Origin: Enterobacter cloacae subsp. cloacae ATCC 13047 | GTDB taxonomy: Bacteria > Pseudomonadota > Gammaproteobacteria > Enterobacterales > Enterobacteriaceae | DNA length: 64,000 bases | Direction of reading: 5' to 3' | Assembly (NCBI RefSeq): GCF_000025565.1 | Contig: NC_014121.1 | Location: 4,798,216 to 4,862,215 of the forward strand | Shown: positions 44,354-57,512 of the stretch, piece after piece | Numbering within the stretch: position 1 is the first letter of the stretch | Layout: every line of letters starts with the position of its first letter | Translations under genes and position numbers: made by a program | The notes under the pieces: model-generated | Told to the model about the DNA's origin: nothing | Seen by the model: the letters and a program-made list of their open reading frames with translations, nothing else | The model's database searches: none

Positions 44354-44391
44354 AAAACGGCGTGCCATCGCAAGGTGTCACGCCGTTTTTG
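44354..44391 (+). terminator. crp terminator
   Basis: aaaacggcgtg / cacgccgttttt arms with a T-run. It lies 8 bases after the crp stop and ends just before the yhfK start. Confidence 0.88.
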
Positions 44392-44403
44392 TCTCTACTC
44401 CCC

Positions 44404-47729
<3,326 letters not shown>

Positions 47730-47739
47730 TCACATTGAT

Positions 47740-47778
47740 TGTGAAAATATAATCACAAAATATGCATAAAAAATCACA
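47740..47778 (-). promoter_or_regulatory. Tandem ARG boxes (ArgR operator) upstream of argD
   Basis: Two 18-bp AT-rich imperfect palindromes, tgtgaaaatataatcaca (47740-47757) and tatgcataaaaaatcaca (47761-47778), are separated by exactly 3 bp. That is the usual geometry for one ArgR hexamer. They lie between pabA and argD and should give arginine repression of argD. Confidence 0.82.
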
Positions 47779-47794
47779 GCAAGGCAACAGATAT

Positions 47795-48358
47795 TCAGCG
47801 ATTGAGGAAATTAGCCAGCAGCTGGTGCCCCTGTTCGCTGAGAATACTCTCCGGGTGGAACTGCACCCCTTCGAGATCCCATTCACGATGGCGAATGCCC
47901 ATGATCTCCTGCGTCTCGCTCCAGGCGGTCACCTCAAAGCAGTCGGGCAGCGTCGGCGGGTCAATCACCAGAGAATGGTAGCGCGTGACGGTTAACGGGT
48001 TATTTAACCCACTAAACACGCCCGTGCCGGTGTGGGTAACCGGTGAGGTTTTACCGTGCATCACCCTGGCAGCGCGGACGATGGTGGCGCCAAACACCTG
48101 CCCGATGGCCTGATGGCCAAGGCAGACGCCAAGAATCGGCAGCCTGCCGGCGTAGTGGCGGATCACATCCAGAGAAATACCCGATTCCGATGGGGTACAC
48201 GGCCCCGGCGAGATAACGATTTTCTTCGGGGCCAGCGCGTCAATCTCGGTCAGGCTGATGTCGTCGTTACGGCGGACAACCACCTCTGCACCCAGTTCAC
48301 AAAAATACTGGTAAAGGTTCCAGGTGAAGGAATCGTAGTTATCAATCAGCAGAATCAT
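47795..48358 (-). CDS. pabA: PabA, aminodeoxychorismate synthase glutaminase subunit
   Basis: Supplies ammonia to PabB for p-aminobenzoate and folate synthesis. It is 187 residues, a class I glutamine amidotransferase with nucleophile elbow [11 protein letters not shown] (Cys79) and the His/Glu pair in GVQFHPESI. It lies 30 bases after the fic-like gene and just before the argD operators. Confidence 0.97.
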   Translation of the reverse strand: MILLIDNYDSFTWNLYQYFCELGAEVVVRRNDDISLTEIDALAPKKIVISPGPCTPSESGISLDVIRHYAGRLPILGVCLGHQAIGQVFGATIVRAARVMHGKTSPVTHTGTGVFSGLNNPLTVTRYHSLVIDPPTLPDCFEVTAWSETQEIMGIRHREWDLEGVQFHPESILSEQGHQLLANFLNR

Positions 48359-48388
48359 GGCGGCTCCCGAAAAAAATGCCGCCCTATT

Positions 48389-48973
48389 CTACTCAGATTC
48401 CCGCGCTTCGCTCACTACTTTGGCAAAGATAGCGTTCAGGGCGGACAAATCTCCCGTTGCGCCGCTCTGGTTAGCCGCGACCCACTGCTCAGGATCGATA
48501 TCGCGCCAGTCCAGCAGGTAACCCGCATGGATCGCCAGCTGTTCAAAGAAAACGCGCTGCGCAATGCCATTACCGCTCGCAAAAGGATGCAGCATGTTGA
48601 TTTCACAATAGTAATGGCTTATCCGCTCGATAAACTCCTCTTTCTGAAGACCCACTAGGTACCGGTCGCTTTCCAGTGCCGACATCAACTCATTGCCCAT
48701 CTTCTCAATGTATTCGAAATGGCAAAAAGGAATGTCCCCTTTGAAAATATCGTCCGTACGGTATTCACCTGCGCGTTTCATCTCTCTGCGATACAGATGG
48801 CGGTGAATAAGGCACAGATGGGGCAACCCAGGCGCTGAAGGCCCAAGTTCCAGCGTCTCAATCTGGGGATCTGAAGGACCATGACCCTTTTCAAGGAGAC
48901 AACTGGCCTGAAAATTGACGTTACGCTGCTGCTCCCAGAGACGGGATTTTTGCTTATCGGTGAGTTTTTTCAC
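48389..48973 (-). CDS. fic: YhfG-Fic fusion: antitoxin N-terminus joined to Fic AMPylation domain
   Basis: 194-residue ORF. Residues 1 to about 29 match E. coli YhfG (FicA antitoxin): MKKLTDKQKSRLWEQQRN, then FQASCLLEK. From about residue 38 (IETLELGPSAPGLPHL) the sequence is Fic, with the flap GDIPFCHFEYIEK and active helix HPFASGNGIAQR (129-140). In E. coli these are two adjacent genes, yhfG then fic. Here the end of yhfG and about the first 40 codons of fic are gone and the frames are joined. The antitoxin's inhibitory motif [S/T]xxxE[G/N] is present as S24-E28 but followed by Lys. The Fic motif lacks the acidic residue and has Ile for the first Arg. It could be a self-inhibited Fic or a harmless relic. 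Confidence 0.85.
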   Translation of the reverse strand: MKKLTDKQKSRLWEQQRNVNFQASCLLEKGHGPSDPQIETLELGPSAPGLPHLCLIHRHLYRREMKRAGEYRTDDIFKGDIPFCHFEYIEKMGNELMSALESDRYLVGLQKEEFIERISHYYCEINMLHPFASGNGIAQRVFFEQLAIHAGYLLDWRDIDPEQWVAANQSGATGDLSALNAIFAKVVSEARESE

Positions 48974-49047
48974 TTAACGCCTCCCTGAATATGTCCGTTT
49001 GCCAAAGTATAAGCAGCAAAACGCGCTTTCGCAGGGAGGGCTAACAA

Positions 49048-49070
49048 CACGGGCGAGACGCGCCCGTGTC
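49048..49070 (-). terminator. ppiA 3' hairpin
   Basis: acacgggcg / cgcccgtgt arms with a short loop, 9 bases beyond the ppiA stop. It is a likely terminator although the T-run is poor. Confidence 0.65.
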
Positions 49071-49078
49071 AAAGAGGA

Positions 49079-49660
<582 letters not shown>

Positions 49661-49788
49661 TTAACAAAGCGCAGTATAAAAAGCGAATGGCTTGATTCTA
49701 AAGAGCAGTATGAACGGAGACCAGCCTTTTACCTAATTTTACGAAATTGAAACAGTTGTTACCGCGCAAACGATTGGTTATGACGCAA

Positions 49789-49814
49789 TTTTATGTGATC
49801 GCGATCACATAAAA
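49789..49814. promoter_or_regulatory. Perfect 26-bp CRP-type palindrome between ppiA and tsgA
   Basis: The core tgtgatcgcgatcaca (49794-49809) is an ideal CRP site and the symmetry extends through flanking tttta/taaaa. It lies 138 bases from the ppiA start and 115 from the tsgA start. CRP control of ppiA is known in E. coli. Confidence 0.88.
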
Positions 49815-49929
49815 ACCTGCAATGAAGCTCATATTTTCTTTAAAAGATATTAATGGATCACTTTCACGACTAAAATCTGCCCGCTCTCAGCGCCTATCCG
49901 GCGCTTTTCTTTTCCTGAACAGGCCAGAC

Positions 49930-51114
49930 ATGACTAACAGCAATCGTATCAAGCTCACATGGATCAGCTTCTTCTCCTACGCCCTGACCGGCGCGTTGGT
50001 GATCGTCACCGGGATGGTGATGGGAAATATCGCAGACTACTTCCAGCTGCCCGTTTCCAGCATGAGTAACACCTTCACCTTCCTCAACGCGGGGATCCTG
50101 ATCTCCATTTTCCTGAATGCCTGGCTGATGGAAATTGTTCCGCTGAAAACGCAGCTGCGTTTTGGTTTTGTGCTGATGGTCGCCGCCGTGGCGGGTCTGA
50201 TGCTGAGCCACAGCATCGCCCTGTTCTCCGCCGCCATGTTCGTGCTCGGTCTGGTCAGCGGGATCACCATGTCGATTGGTACCTTCCTGATTACCCATAT
50301 GTATGAAGGCCGTCAGCGCGGCGCGCGCCTGCTGTTTACCGACTCCTTCTTCAGCATGGCCGGGATGATTTTCCCGATGGTCGCGGCCGTTCTGCTGGCG
50401 CGCAGCATTGAGTGGTACTGGGTCTACGCCTGTATCGGCCTGGTTTACGTGGCCATCTTCATCCTGACCTTCGGCTGCGAATTCCCGGTTCTGGGTAAAA
50501 AAGCACAGACCACGGCAGAGCCTGTGGCGAAAGAGAAATGGGGTATCGGCGTACTGTTCCTCTCCATTGCCGCACTGTGCTACATCCTGGGTCAGCTGGG
50601 CTTTATCTCCTGGGTGCCGGAATACGCCAAAGGTCTGGGCATGAGCCTGAACGACGCGGGTAAACTGGTGAGCGATTTCTGGATGTCTTACATGTTTGGC
50701 ATGTGGGCGTTTAGCTTCATCCTGCGCTTCTTCGATCTGCAGCGCATCCTGACCGTGCTGGCAGGCCTGGCTACCGTGCTGATGTATCTGTTCATCAACG
50801 GTTCCCCGGACCACATGCCGTGGTTCATTCTGACCCTGGGCTTCTTCTCCAGCGCCATTTATACGTCGATCATCACCCTGGGCTCCCTGCAGACCAAAGT
50901 GGCCTCGCCGAAGCTGGTGAACTTCGTACTGACCTGCGGCACCATCGGCACCATGCTGACCTTTGTGGTGACGGGCCCGATCGTCGCCCACAGCGGTCCG
51001 CTGGCGGCGCTGCACACCGCTAACGGCCTGTACGCCGTGGTGTTCATCATGTGCTTCATCCTGGGCTTTGTAACCCGCCACCGCCAGCATAACGCTGCAG
51101 CGGCGTCGCACTAA
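49930..51114 (+). CDS. tsgA: TsgA, MFS-type inner-membrane transporter
   Basis: 394-residue major-facilitator protein with 12 predicted helices, starting [20 protein letters not shown]. The E. coli/Salmonella homologue is linked to tellurite/selenite growth phenotypes, but the substrate is unknown. The start at 49930 gives the family length; an open frame back to 49822 begins close to the CRP site and is less likely. Confidence 0.93.
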   Translation: MTNSNRIKLTWISFFSYALTGALVIVTGMVMGNIADYFQLPVSSMSNTFTFLNAGILISIFLNAWLMEIVPLKTQLRFGFVLMVAAVAGLMLSHSIALFSAAMFVLGLVSGITMSIGTFLITHMYEGRQRGARLLFTDSFFSMAGMIFPMVAAVLLARSIEWYWVYACIGLVYVAIFILTFGCEFPVLGKKAQTTAEPVAKEKWGIGVLFLSIAALCYILGQLGFISWVPEYAKGLGMSLNDAGKLVSDFWMSYMFGMWAFSFILRFFDLQRILTVLAGLATVLMYLFINGSPDHMPWFILTLGFFSSAIYTSIITLGSLQTKVASPKLVNFVLTCGTIGTMLTFVVTGPIVAHSGPLAALHTANGLYAVVFIMCFILGFVTRHRQHNAAAASH

Positions 51115-51121
51115 TCCCTGC

Positions 51122-51146
51122 GCCCCTCTGCGCTACGCAGAGGGGC
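51122..51146. terminator. Hairpin shared by convergent tsgA and codA
   Basis: Perfect 11-bp arms gcccctctgcg / cgcagaggggc with loop cta. The loop is the codA TAG stop codon read on the minus strand. A short T-run follows on the plus strand. Confidence 0.8.
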
Positions 51147-52434
51147 TGTTTCTGGCAAAACTTATCTCTTCTCCCCCGCTATCCATCTGGATCCAGGTCT
51201 GCGCCAGCTGCGTGGTGGCAATAATCCGCCCCTGCCGAATGGACCAGCGCACCGGCACCTGACAGCGTACCGCCTCAAACCCACTCTCTGCAGGCAAAAT
51301 CACCAGGTTCGCCGGGTTCCCCGTCTCAATACCGTAATCGCTCAGGCCAAAGGTGCGGGCGCTGTTATGGGTGACCAGGTTCAGGCCGCTGTCAATTTGC
51401 GGGTAGCCCATCATCTGACAGACGTGCAGCCCCATATGCAGCACCTGCAGCATATTGCCGGTACCGAGCGGATACCATGGATCAAACACATCATCATGAC
51501 CAAAGCAGACGTTAATGCCCGCCGCCTGTAGCTCCTTCACGCGGGTAATGCCCCGACGCTTCGGATAGTCGTCAAAGCGCCCCTGCAGGTGGATATTCAC
51601 CAGCGGATTCGCCACGAAGTTAATACCCGACATCTTCAGCAGGCGGAACAGCCGCGAGGTATACGCGCCGTTGTAGGAATGCATGGCGGTGGTGTGGCTG
51701 GCCGTGACCCGCGCGCCAATGCCAGCTTCATAGGCCAGCGTGGCGACCGTCTCCACAAAGCGGGACTGCTCATCGTCGATTTCATCACAATGAATATCCA
51801 GCGGACGGTCGTATTTCTTCGCCAGGTCAAAGGCGATATGCAGGGACTGCACGCCGTATTCCCGGGTGAATTCGAAGTGCGGGATGGCACCCACCACATC
51901 CGCGCCCAGCGTTAATGCCTCTTCCAGCAGCGCCGCGCCGTTCGGGTAAGAGAGAATGCCTTCCTGCGGGAATGCCACGATTTGCAGCGTCACCCACGGG
52001 GCGACCTCCTGTTTAACCTCCAGCATCGCCTTCAGGGCGGTAAGCGTCGGGTCGGAGACATCCACGTGGGTGCGGACAAACTGGATCCCGTTGGCAATTT
52101 GCCACTTCAGCGTTTTCCATGCGCGCGCTTTGACATCTTCATGGCTGAGCAGCGCCTTACGCTCCGCCCAGCGTTCAATCCCTTCAAACAGCGTGCCGGA
52201 CTGGTTCCAGTGTGGCTCGCCCGCCGTCTGCGTGGTATCCAGGTGAATATGCGGCTCAATAAACGGTGGAATGGCAAGTCCGCCGCGGGCATTCAAGACC
52301 TCATAGCTTTCGCTGTGGGTCTTGTCCATGGGCGTGATATCACCAAACCGACCGTTCTCGATGGCGATCTGCCACAGCCCTTCGCGATCCGGTAAACGAA
52401 CATTCTGCACAAGCCAAAGCGGTGTTGTAGACAT
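51133..52434 (-). CDS. codA: CodA, cytosine deaminase
   Basis: Amidohydrolase converting cytosine to uracil and ammonia for pyrimidine salvage. It is 433 residues and very similar to E. coli CodA. Metal and catalytic motifs are [13 protein letters not shown], the His in [20 protein letters not shown] and the Asp in [10 protein letters not shown]. The start at 52434 ([11 protein letters not shown]) follows AGGAAAG; the long open frame upstream is not coding. In E. coli codA follows codB at another locus; here no codB permease is adjacent and the gene is divergent from nirB. Confidence 0.94.
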   Translation of the reverse strand: MSTTPLWLVQNVRLPDREGLWQIAIENGRFGDITPMDKTHSESYEVLNARGGLAIPPFIEPHIHLDTTQTAGEPHWNQSGTLFEGIERWAERKALLSHEDVKARAWKTLKWQIANGIQFVRTHVDVSDPTLTALKAMLEVKQEVAPWVTLQIVAFPQEGILSYPNGAALLEEALTLGADVVGAIPHFEFTREYGVQSLHIAFDLAKKYDRPLDIHCDEIDDEQSRFVETVATLAYEAGIGARVTASHTTAMHSYNGAYTSRLFRLLKMSGINFVANPLVNIHLQGRFDDYPKRRGITRVKELQAAGINVCFGHDDVFDPWYPLGTGNMLQVLHMGLHVCQMMGYPQIDSGLNLVTHNSARTFGLSDYGIETGNPANLVILPAESGFEAVRCQVPVRWSIRQGRIIATTQLAQTWIQMDSGGEEISFARNSPSA

Positions 52435-52574
52435 ACCTTTCCCCTGAAAAACGCGGCTGAAATTAAGGAGTACCTGTTTTTCCAAAAATAGCCACTCTTT
52501 TTGTACATAAAATCGACGACAACGAAAAGCCAGCGATTTCCATAACTTAGAAAAATCCTGACAAATCATACATC

Positions 52575-52617
52575 TACCACCTAGGGAGTAGGCGAAGGCG
52601 TATTTGATTTGCATCAA
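52575..52617 (+). promoter_or_regulatory. nirB control region: NarL/NarP site and FNR box
   Basis: A 7-2-7 inverted NarL/NarP pair taccacc-ta-gggagta (52575-52590) and an FNR box ttgat-ttgc-atcaa (52604-52617) have centres exactly 28 bp apart. This equals the E. coli nirB spacing (-69.5 and -41.5). It predicts a transcription start near 52652 and anaerobic, nitrate/nitrite-induced expression. Confidence 0.88.
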
Positions 52618-52675
52618 TAAGTGCCCCTGCTGAATCGTTAAGGTAGGCAGTAATAGAAAAGAAATCGAGGCAAAA

Positions 52676-55219
52676 ATGAGCAAAGTCAGACTCGCTATCA
52701 TCGGTAACGGCATGGTCGGCCACCGCTTTATTGAGGATCTTCTCGATAAAGCCAGCGCTGAGCAGTTCGATATTACCGTGTTCTGTGAAGAACCCCGCAA
52801 GGCGTACGACCGTGTGCACTTGTCTTCCTACTTCTCCCATCATACCGCCGAAGAGCTCTCTCTGGTGCGTGAAGGTTTCTATGAGAAGCATGGCGTAAAA
52901 GTGCTGGTGGGCGAACGCGCTATTACCATCAACCGTCAGGAGAAAGTGATCCACTCCAGCGCTGGCCGTACGGTTTTTTACGACAAGCTGATCATGGCGA
53001 CTGGCTCATATCCGTGGATCCCGCCTATCAAAGGTTCGGAAACACAGGATTGCTTCGTTTACCGTACCATTGAAGATCTCAACGCCATCGAATCCTGTGC
53101 ACGTCGCAGTAAACGCGGCGCGGTGGTCGGGGGCGGCCTGCTGGGTCTGGAAGCAGCCGGAGCGTTGAAAAACCTCGGCGTTGAAACGCACGTCATCGAA
53201 TTTGCCCCGATGCTGATGGCCGAACAGCTGGACCACATGGGTGGCGATCAGCTGCGCCGTAAGATTGAAAGCATGGGTGTGAAAGTCCACACCAGCAAAA
53301 ACACCAAAGAGATTGTGCAGGAAGGCACCGAAGCGCGTAAAACCATGCGCTTTGCCGACGGCAGCGAGCTCGAAGTTGACTTTATCGTCTTCTCCACCGG
53401 TATTCGCCCACGCGACAAGCTGGCCACCCAGTGCGGTCTGGCGGTTGCCCAGCGCGGTGGGATCATGGTGAACGATACCTGCCAGACCTCCGACCCGGAT
53501 ATCTATGCTATCGGCGAATGTGCCAGCTGGAATAACCGCGTGTACGGTCTGGTGGCGCCGGGCTACAAAATGGCGCAGGTCGCCGTTGACCATATCCTCG
53601 GAAACGAAAACGCCTTCGAAGGCGCGGACTTGAGCGCCAAGCTGAAGCTGCTGGGCGTGGACGTGGGCGGCATCGGCGATGCGCATGGCCGCACGCCGGG
53701 CGCGCGCAGCTACGTTTATCTCGACGAGAGCAAAGAGATCTATAAACGCCTGATCGTCAGCCAGGACAACAAAACCCTGCTCGGTGCGGTGCTGGTGGGC
53801 GACACCAGCGACTACGGCAACCTGCTGCAACTGGTGCTGAACGCCATCGAACTGCCGGAGAATCCGGACGCGCTGATCCTCCCGGCGCACGCTTCCAGCG
53901 GCAAGCCGTCTATCGGCGTCGATAAACTGCCGGACAGCGCGCAGATCTGCTCCTGCTTCGACGTCACCAAAGGCATGTTGATCTCCGCCATCAACAAAGG
54001 CTGTCACACCGTTGCGGCGCTGAAAGCGGAAACCAAAGCCGGAACCGGCTGCGGCGGCTGTATTCCTCTGGTCACACAGGTGCTTAACGCCGAACTGGCG
54101 AAACAGGGCATCGAAGTGAACAACAACCTGTGCGAGCACTTCGCGTACTCTCGCCAGGAGCTGTATCACCTGATCCGCGTGGAAGGCATTAAATCCTTCG
54201 ACGAACTGCTGGCCAAGCACGGCCAGGGCTATGGCTGCGAAGTGTGTAAACCGACCGTCGGCTCCCTGCTGGCCTCTTGCTGGAATGAGTACATCCTCAA
54301 ACCAGAACATACGCCGCTGCAGGACACCAACGACAACTTCCTGGCAAATATCCAGAAAGACGGGACTTACTCCGTTATCCCACGCTCTGCGGGCGGTGAA
54401 ATCACCCCGGAAGGGCTGGTGGCCGTGGGCCGTATCGCGCGTGAATTTAACCTCTACACCAAAATCACCGGTTCCCAGCGTATCGGCCTGTTTGGTGCAC
54501 AGAAAGATGACCTGCCGGAGATCTGGCGTCAGCTGATTGAGGCGGGCTTCGAAACCGGTCACGCGTATGCCAAAGCGCTGCGCATGGCAAAAACCTGCGT
54601 GGGCAGCACCTGGTGCCGCTACGGCGTGGGCGACAGCGTGGGCTTCGGCGTCGAGCTGGAAAACCGCTACAAAGGCATCCGTACCCCGCACAAAATGAAG
54701 TTCGGCGTCTCCGGCTGTACGCGTGAATGTGCCGAAGCGCAGGGGAAAGACGTGGGGATCATCGCCACCGAGAAAGGCTGGAACCTGTACGTCTGCGGTA
54801 ACGGCGGGATGAAACCACGCCACGCTGACCTGCTGGCGGCCGATCTTGACCACGACACGCTGATTCAGTATCTCGACCGCTTCATGATGTTCTACATCCG
54901 TACCGCCGACAAACTGACCCGTACCGCTTCCTGGCTGGATAATCTGGAGGGCGGCATCGACTACCTGAAGTCGGTCATCATCGACGACAAGCTGGGGCTT
55001 AACGAACATCTGGAAGCCGAGATGGCGCGCCTGCGCGCGGCGGTGATCTGCGAGTGGACGGAAACCGTCAACACGCCAGCGGCACAGACACGCTTCAAAC
55101 ACTTCATCAACAGCACCCAGCGCGACCCGAACGTGCAGGTAGTAGCAGAGCGCGAACAGCATCGTCCGGCGACACCTTATGAACGTATTCCGGTGACGCT
55201 GGTGGAGGAAAACGCATGA
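52676..55219 (+). CDS. nirB: NirB, NADH-dependent nitrite reductase large subunit
   Basis: Cytosolic sirohaem enzyme reducing nitrite to ammonia with NADH. It is 847 residues, the E. coli length. An N-terminal FAD/NAD reductase ([33 protein letters not shown]) leads to a Bfd-like [2Fe-2S] domain with ICSCF and GTGCGGC, then a second cysteine region ([10 protein letters not shown]). The C-terminal sirohaem/[4Fe-4S] half has [10 protein letters not shown] and [14 protein letters not shown]. It overlaps nirD by 4 bases; cysG downstream makes its sirohaem. Confidence 0.98.
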   Translation: MSKVRLAIIGNGMVGHRFIEDLLDKASAEQFDITVFCEEPRKAYDRVHLSSYFSHHTAEELSLVREGFYEKHGVKVLVGERAITINRQEKVIHSSAGRTVFYDKLIMATGSYPWIPPIKGSETQDCFVYRTIEDLNAIESCARRSKRGAVVGGGLLGLEAAGALKNLGVETHVIEFAPMLMAEQLDHMGGDQLRRKIESMGVKVHTSKNTKEIVQEGTEARKTMRFADGSELEVDFIVFSTGIRPRDKLATQCGLAVAQRGGIMVNDTCQTSDPDIYAIGECASWNNRVYGLVAPGYKMAQVAVDHILGNENAFEGADLSAKLKLLGVDVGGIGDAHGRTPGARSYVYLDESKEIYKRLIVSQDNKTLLGAVLVGDTSDYGNLLQLVLNAIELPENPDALILPAHASSGKPSIGVDKLPDSAQICSCFDVTKGMLISAINKGCHTVAALKAETKAGTGCGGCIPLVTQVLNAELAKQGIEVNNNLCEHFAYSRQELYHLIRVEGIKSFDELLAKHGQGYGCEVCKPTVGSLLASCWNEYILKPEHTPLQDTNDNFLANIQKDGTYSVIPRSAGGEITPEGLVAVGRIAREFNLYTKITGSQRIGLFGAQKDDLPEIWRQLIEAGFETGHAYAKALRMAKTCVGSTWCRYGVGDSVGFGVELENRYKGIRTPHKMKFGVSGCTRECAEAQGKDVGIIATEKGWNLYVCGNGGMKPRHADLLAADLDHDTLIQYLDRFMMFYIRTADKLTRTASWLDNLEGGIDYLKSVIIDDKLGLNEHLEAEMARLRAAVICEWTETVNTPAAQTRFKHFINSTQRDPNVQVVAEREQHRPATPYERIPVTLVEENA

Positions 55220-55542
55220 GCCAGTGGGTAAACATCTGCAACATTAACGACATTCTGCCGGCAACCGGCGTCTGTGCGCTGCTGGGAAACGAGCAGGTCG
55301 CGATTTTCCGCCCACGCCACGACGAACAGGTTTTTGCCATCAGCAATATCGATCCGTTTTTTGAGGCCAGCGTCCTCTCCCGCGGGCTGATTGCCGAGCA
55401 TCAGGGTGAACTGTGGGTCGCCAGTCCGCTGAAAAAACAGCGTTTCCGTTTAAGCGACGGACTGTGCATGGAAGATGAAAGCTACTCGGTGAAGCACTAC
55501 GACGTTCGCGTGAAGGACGGCCAGGTGCAGTTAAAAGCCTAA
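55216..55542 (+). CDS. nirD: NirD, nitrite reductase small subunit
   Basis: 108-residue Rieske-fold subunit that lacks the Cys/His cluster ligands, as in all NirD proteins. It starts [20 protein letters not shown]. It overlaps the nirB stop (ATGA), so translation is coupled. The next gene is cysG, not the expected nirC. Confidence 0.97.
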   Translation: MSQWVNICNINDILPATGVCALLGNEQVAIFRPRHDEQVFAISNIDPFFEASVLSRGLIAEHQGELWVASPLKKQRFRLSDGLCMEDESYSVKHYDVRVKDGQVQLKA

Positions 55543-55677
55543 CCCCCCGCCTTTCCTATAGGAAAGGCTTATGACCCCTTATGGGTAACGGCAGGAAAAA
55601 CCGTATATTTCCGACGATTCCTGCTGTTATTCTGACGTCAATTCTTACCCCCTCCATGAATGCTGTGAGGTAATGTC
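55543..55677 (+). other. nirD-cysG spacer where nirC would be expected
   Basis: 135 bases with no ORF. A perfect inverted repeat gcctttcct-at-aggaaaggc (55549-55568) lies 7 bases after the nirD stop. No fragment of nirC is recognisable. The segment may carry a cysG promoter. Confidence 0.7.
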
Positions 55678-57051
55678 GTGGACCACCTGCCGATTTTCTG
55701 TCAATTACGCCATCGCGACTGCCTGCTTGTGGGTGGCGGCGATGTGGCTGAACGCAAAGCCCGCTTGCTGTTAGAGGCAGGTGCCCGTCTTACGGTTAAC
55801 GCCCTCGCCTTCGCACCACAGTTTGAAGCCTGGGCGAAGGAAGGGATGCTCACGCTGAATCAGGGGGAGTTTAACGAGTCCCTGCTGGATACCTGCTGGC
55901 TGACTATTGCCGCGACGGATGACGATGAAGTGAATCAGCGCGTCAGCGATGCCTGCGAAGCGCGCCGTATATTCTGCAACGTGGTGGATGCGCCGAAAGA
56001 AGCCAGCTTTATCATGCCGTCGATAATCGACCGTTCACCACTGATGATTGCGGTGTCGTCAGGTGGCCGCTCGCCGGTTCTCGCCCGCCTGCTGCGGGAA
56101 AAACTGGAAGCACTGCTGCCGCAACATCTTGGACAAATTGCCCACTATGCAGGGCAACTGCGTTCACGAGTGAAGCAAACCTTCGCGACCGTGGGCGAGC
56201 GCCGTCGCTTCTGGGAAAAATTCTTCGTCAATGACCGGCTGGCCCAGTCGCTGGCCAATCAGGACGTGAAGGCGGTTGAAGAGACGACCGAGCAGTTACT
56301 CTCTGAACCGCTGGATCATCGTGGCGAGGTGGTTCTGGTGGGTGCAGGCCCCGGCGATGCGGGATTACTGACGCTGAAAGGACTCCAGCAGATCCAGCAG
56401 GCCGATACCGTTGTGTATGACCGTCTGGTCTCCGATGAGATCATGAATCTGGTACGTCGCGATGCGGACCGGGTGTTTGTGGGTAAACGTGCGGGTTATC
56501 ACTGCGTGCCGCAGGAAGAGATTAACCAGATCCTGCTGCGGGAAGCGCAAAAAGGAAAACGTGTGGTGCGCCTGAAGGGCGGGGATCCGTTTATCTTTGG
56601 TCGCGGCGGCGAGGAACTGGAAACCCTCTGCAACGCAGGTATTCCGTTCTCTGTGGTGCCTGGCATTACGGCGGCATCCGGCTGTTCGGCATACTCCGGT
56701 ATTCCATTGACCCATCGTGATTACGCGCAGAGCGTGCGTCTGGTGACGGGGCACCTGAAAACCGGCAGCGAACTGGACTGGCACAACCTGGCCGCCGAAA
56801 AGCAGACGCTGGTCTTCTATATGGGGCTGAATCAGGCCGCTACGATCCAGGCGAAATTACTGGAACACGGCATGGAAGCGGATATGCCCGTCGCGCTGGT
56901 GGAAAACGGCACCTCCATTAAGCAGCGCGTGGTAAATGGCGTGCTGACACAGCTGGGTGAGCTGGCGCAGCAGGTTGAAAGCCCGGCGCTGATTATTGTC
57001 GGCCGCGTGGTCGAGCTGCGCGATAAACTCAACTGGTTCTCAAATCACTAG
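55678..57051 (+). CDS. cysG: CysG, sirohaem synthase (GTG start)
   Basis: Trifunctional enzyme making sirohaem for NirB and sulfite reductase from uroporphyrinogen III. It is 457 residues. The N-terminal dehydrogenase/ferrochelatase (1-~200) has NAD motif [20 protein letters not shown] and the catalytic-Asp region [10 protein letters not shown]. The C-terminal methyltransferase (~216-457) has [16 protein letters not shown] and [16 protein letters not shown]. It starts at GTG, as required by the [12 protein letters not shown]-terminus. Confidence 0.97.
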   Translation: MDHLPIFCQLRHRDCLLVGGGDVAERKARLLLEAGARLTVNALAFAPQFEAWAKEGMLTLNQGEFNESLLDTCWLTIAATDDDEVNQRVSDACEARRIFCNVVDAPKEASFIMPSIIDRSPLMIAVSSGGRSPVLARLLREKLEALLPQHLGQIAHYAGQLRSRVKQTFATVGERRRFWEKFFVNDRLAQSLANQDVKAVEETTEQLLSEPLDHRGEVVLVGAGPGDAGLLTLKGLQQIQQADTVVYDRLVSDEIMNLVRRDADRVFVGKRAGYHCVPQEEINQILLREAQKGKRVVRLKGGDPFIFGRGGEELETLCNAGIPFSVVPGITAASGCSAYSGIPLTHRDYAQSVRLVTGHLKTGSELDWHNLAAEKQTLVFYMGLNQAATIQAKLLEHGMEADMPVALVENGTSIKQRVVNGVLTQLGELAQQVESPALIIVGRVVELRDKLNWFSNH

Positions 57052-57196
57052 CGCATATTCTCCCTTCTTCGAGTAGTCCTTAACCGGACTACTCCCCTGT
57101 TACTGCTGTCGATAACATACCTCCCGCGAAATGGAACTTTTCCATTTATTCCCTCGTGTTACATCCAATTTAGTTTTTTTAAGACAAGGAATGCGT

Positions 57197-57367
57197 ATGT
57201 TCAAACTGGCTAAAGCTGCCGTTCTGGTAGGCCTGTTATCGACTCTGACGGCCTGCACCGGCCACGTGCAAAACACCAAAAATAACTGCAGCTACGATTA
57301 CCTGCTGCATCCGGCGATCTCCATTTCGAAGATCATCGGGGGTTGTGGCCCGGCGGCACAGCAGTAA
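57197..57367 (+). CDS. yhfL: YhfL, small predicted lipoprotein
   Basis: 56-residue protein. The signal peptide MFKLAKAAVLVGLLSTLTAC ends in a lipobox (LTAC) with Cys20 as the lipidated residue. The mature part CTGHVQNTKNNCSYDYLLHP through the GGCGP motif has two more cysteines that may pair. The start at 57197 has AAGGA 6 bases upstream; other ATGs at 57191 and 57131 are too close or lack a ribosome site. Function unknown. Confidence 0.88.
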   Translation: MFKLAKAAVLVGLLSTLTACTGHVQNTKNNCSYDYLLHPAISISKIIGGCGPAAQQ

Positions 57368-57383
57368 GCTGTTTTACAGGTGT

Positions 57384-57412
57384 AAAAAAACCGGGGATTC
57401 CCCGGTTTTTTT
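57384..57412 (+). terminator. yhfL terminator
   Basis: accgggga / tccccggt stem with A-run before and seven Ts after. Confidence 0.93.
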
Positions 57413-57431
57413 GTTTAGAAAAGTGCGGCGT

Positions 57432-57467
57432 GATGCCCTCACCCTGGCCCTCTCCCTGTGGGAGAGG
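57432..57467. repeat. Palindromic intergenic repeat, second copy
   Basis: gatgccctcaccctggccct then ctccctgtgggagagg has a cctctccc-tgt-gggagagg hairpin. Its reverse orientation matches the repeat that holds the IS (41651/42946). Confidence 0.82.
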
Positions 57468-57475
57468 ATACAAAC

Positions 57476-57503
57476 CCTAAAAACGGTAACGCCGTTACCG
57501 TTT
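57476..57503 (-). terminator. trpS terminator
   Basis: Perfect stem aaacggtaac / gttaccgttt with loop gcc. On the minus strand it is followed by a short U-run. It lies 10 bases beyond the trpS stop. Confidence 0.85.
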
Positions 57504-57512
57504 TGCTTTTAC

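Noticed and set aside
49894..51111. 405-codon minus-strand frame opposite tsgA
   Set aside because: A shadow of the GC-rich codon bias of tsgA; translation is His/Gln/Gly-rich with no recognisable fold.
53006..55162. 718-codon minus-strand frame opposite nirB
   Set aside because: Antisense shadow of nirB caused by codon bias; the real gene is NirB by many motifs.
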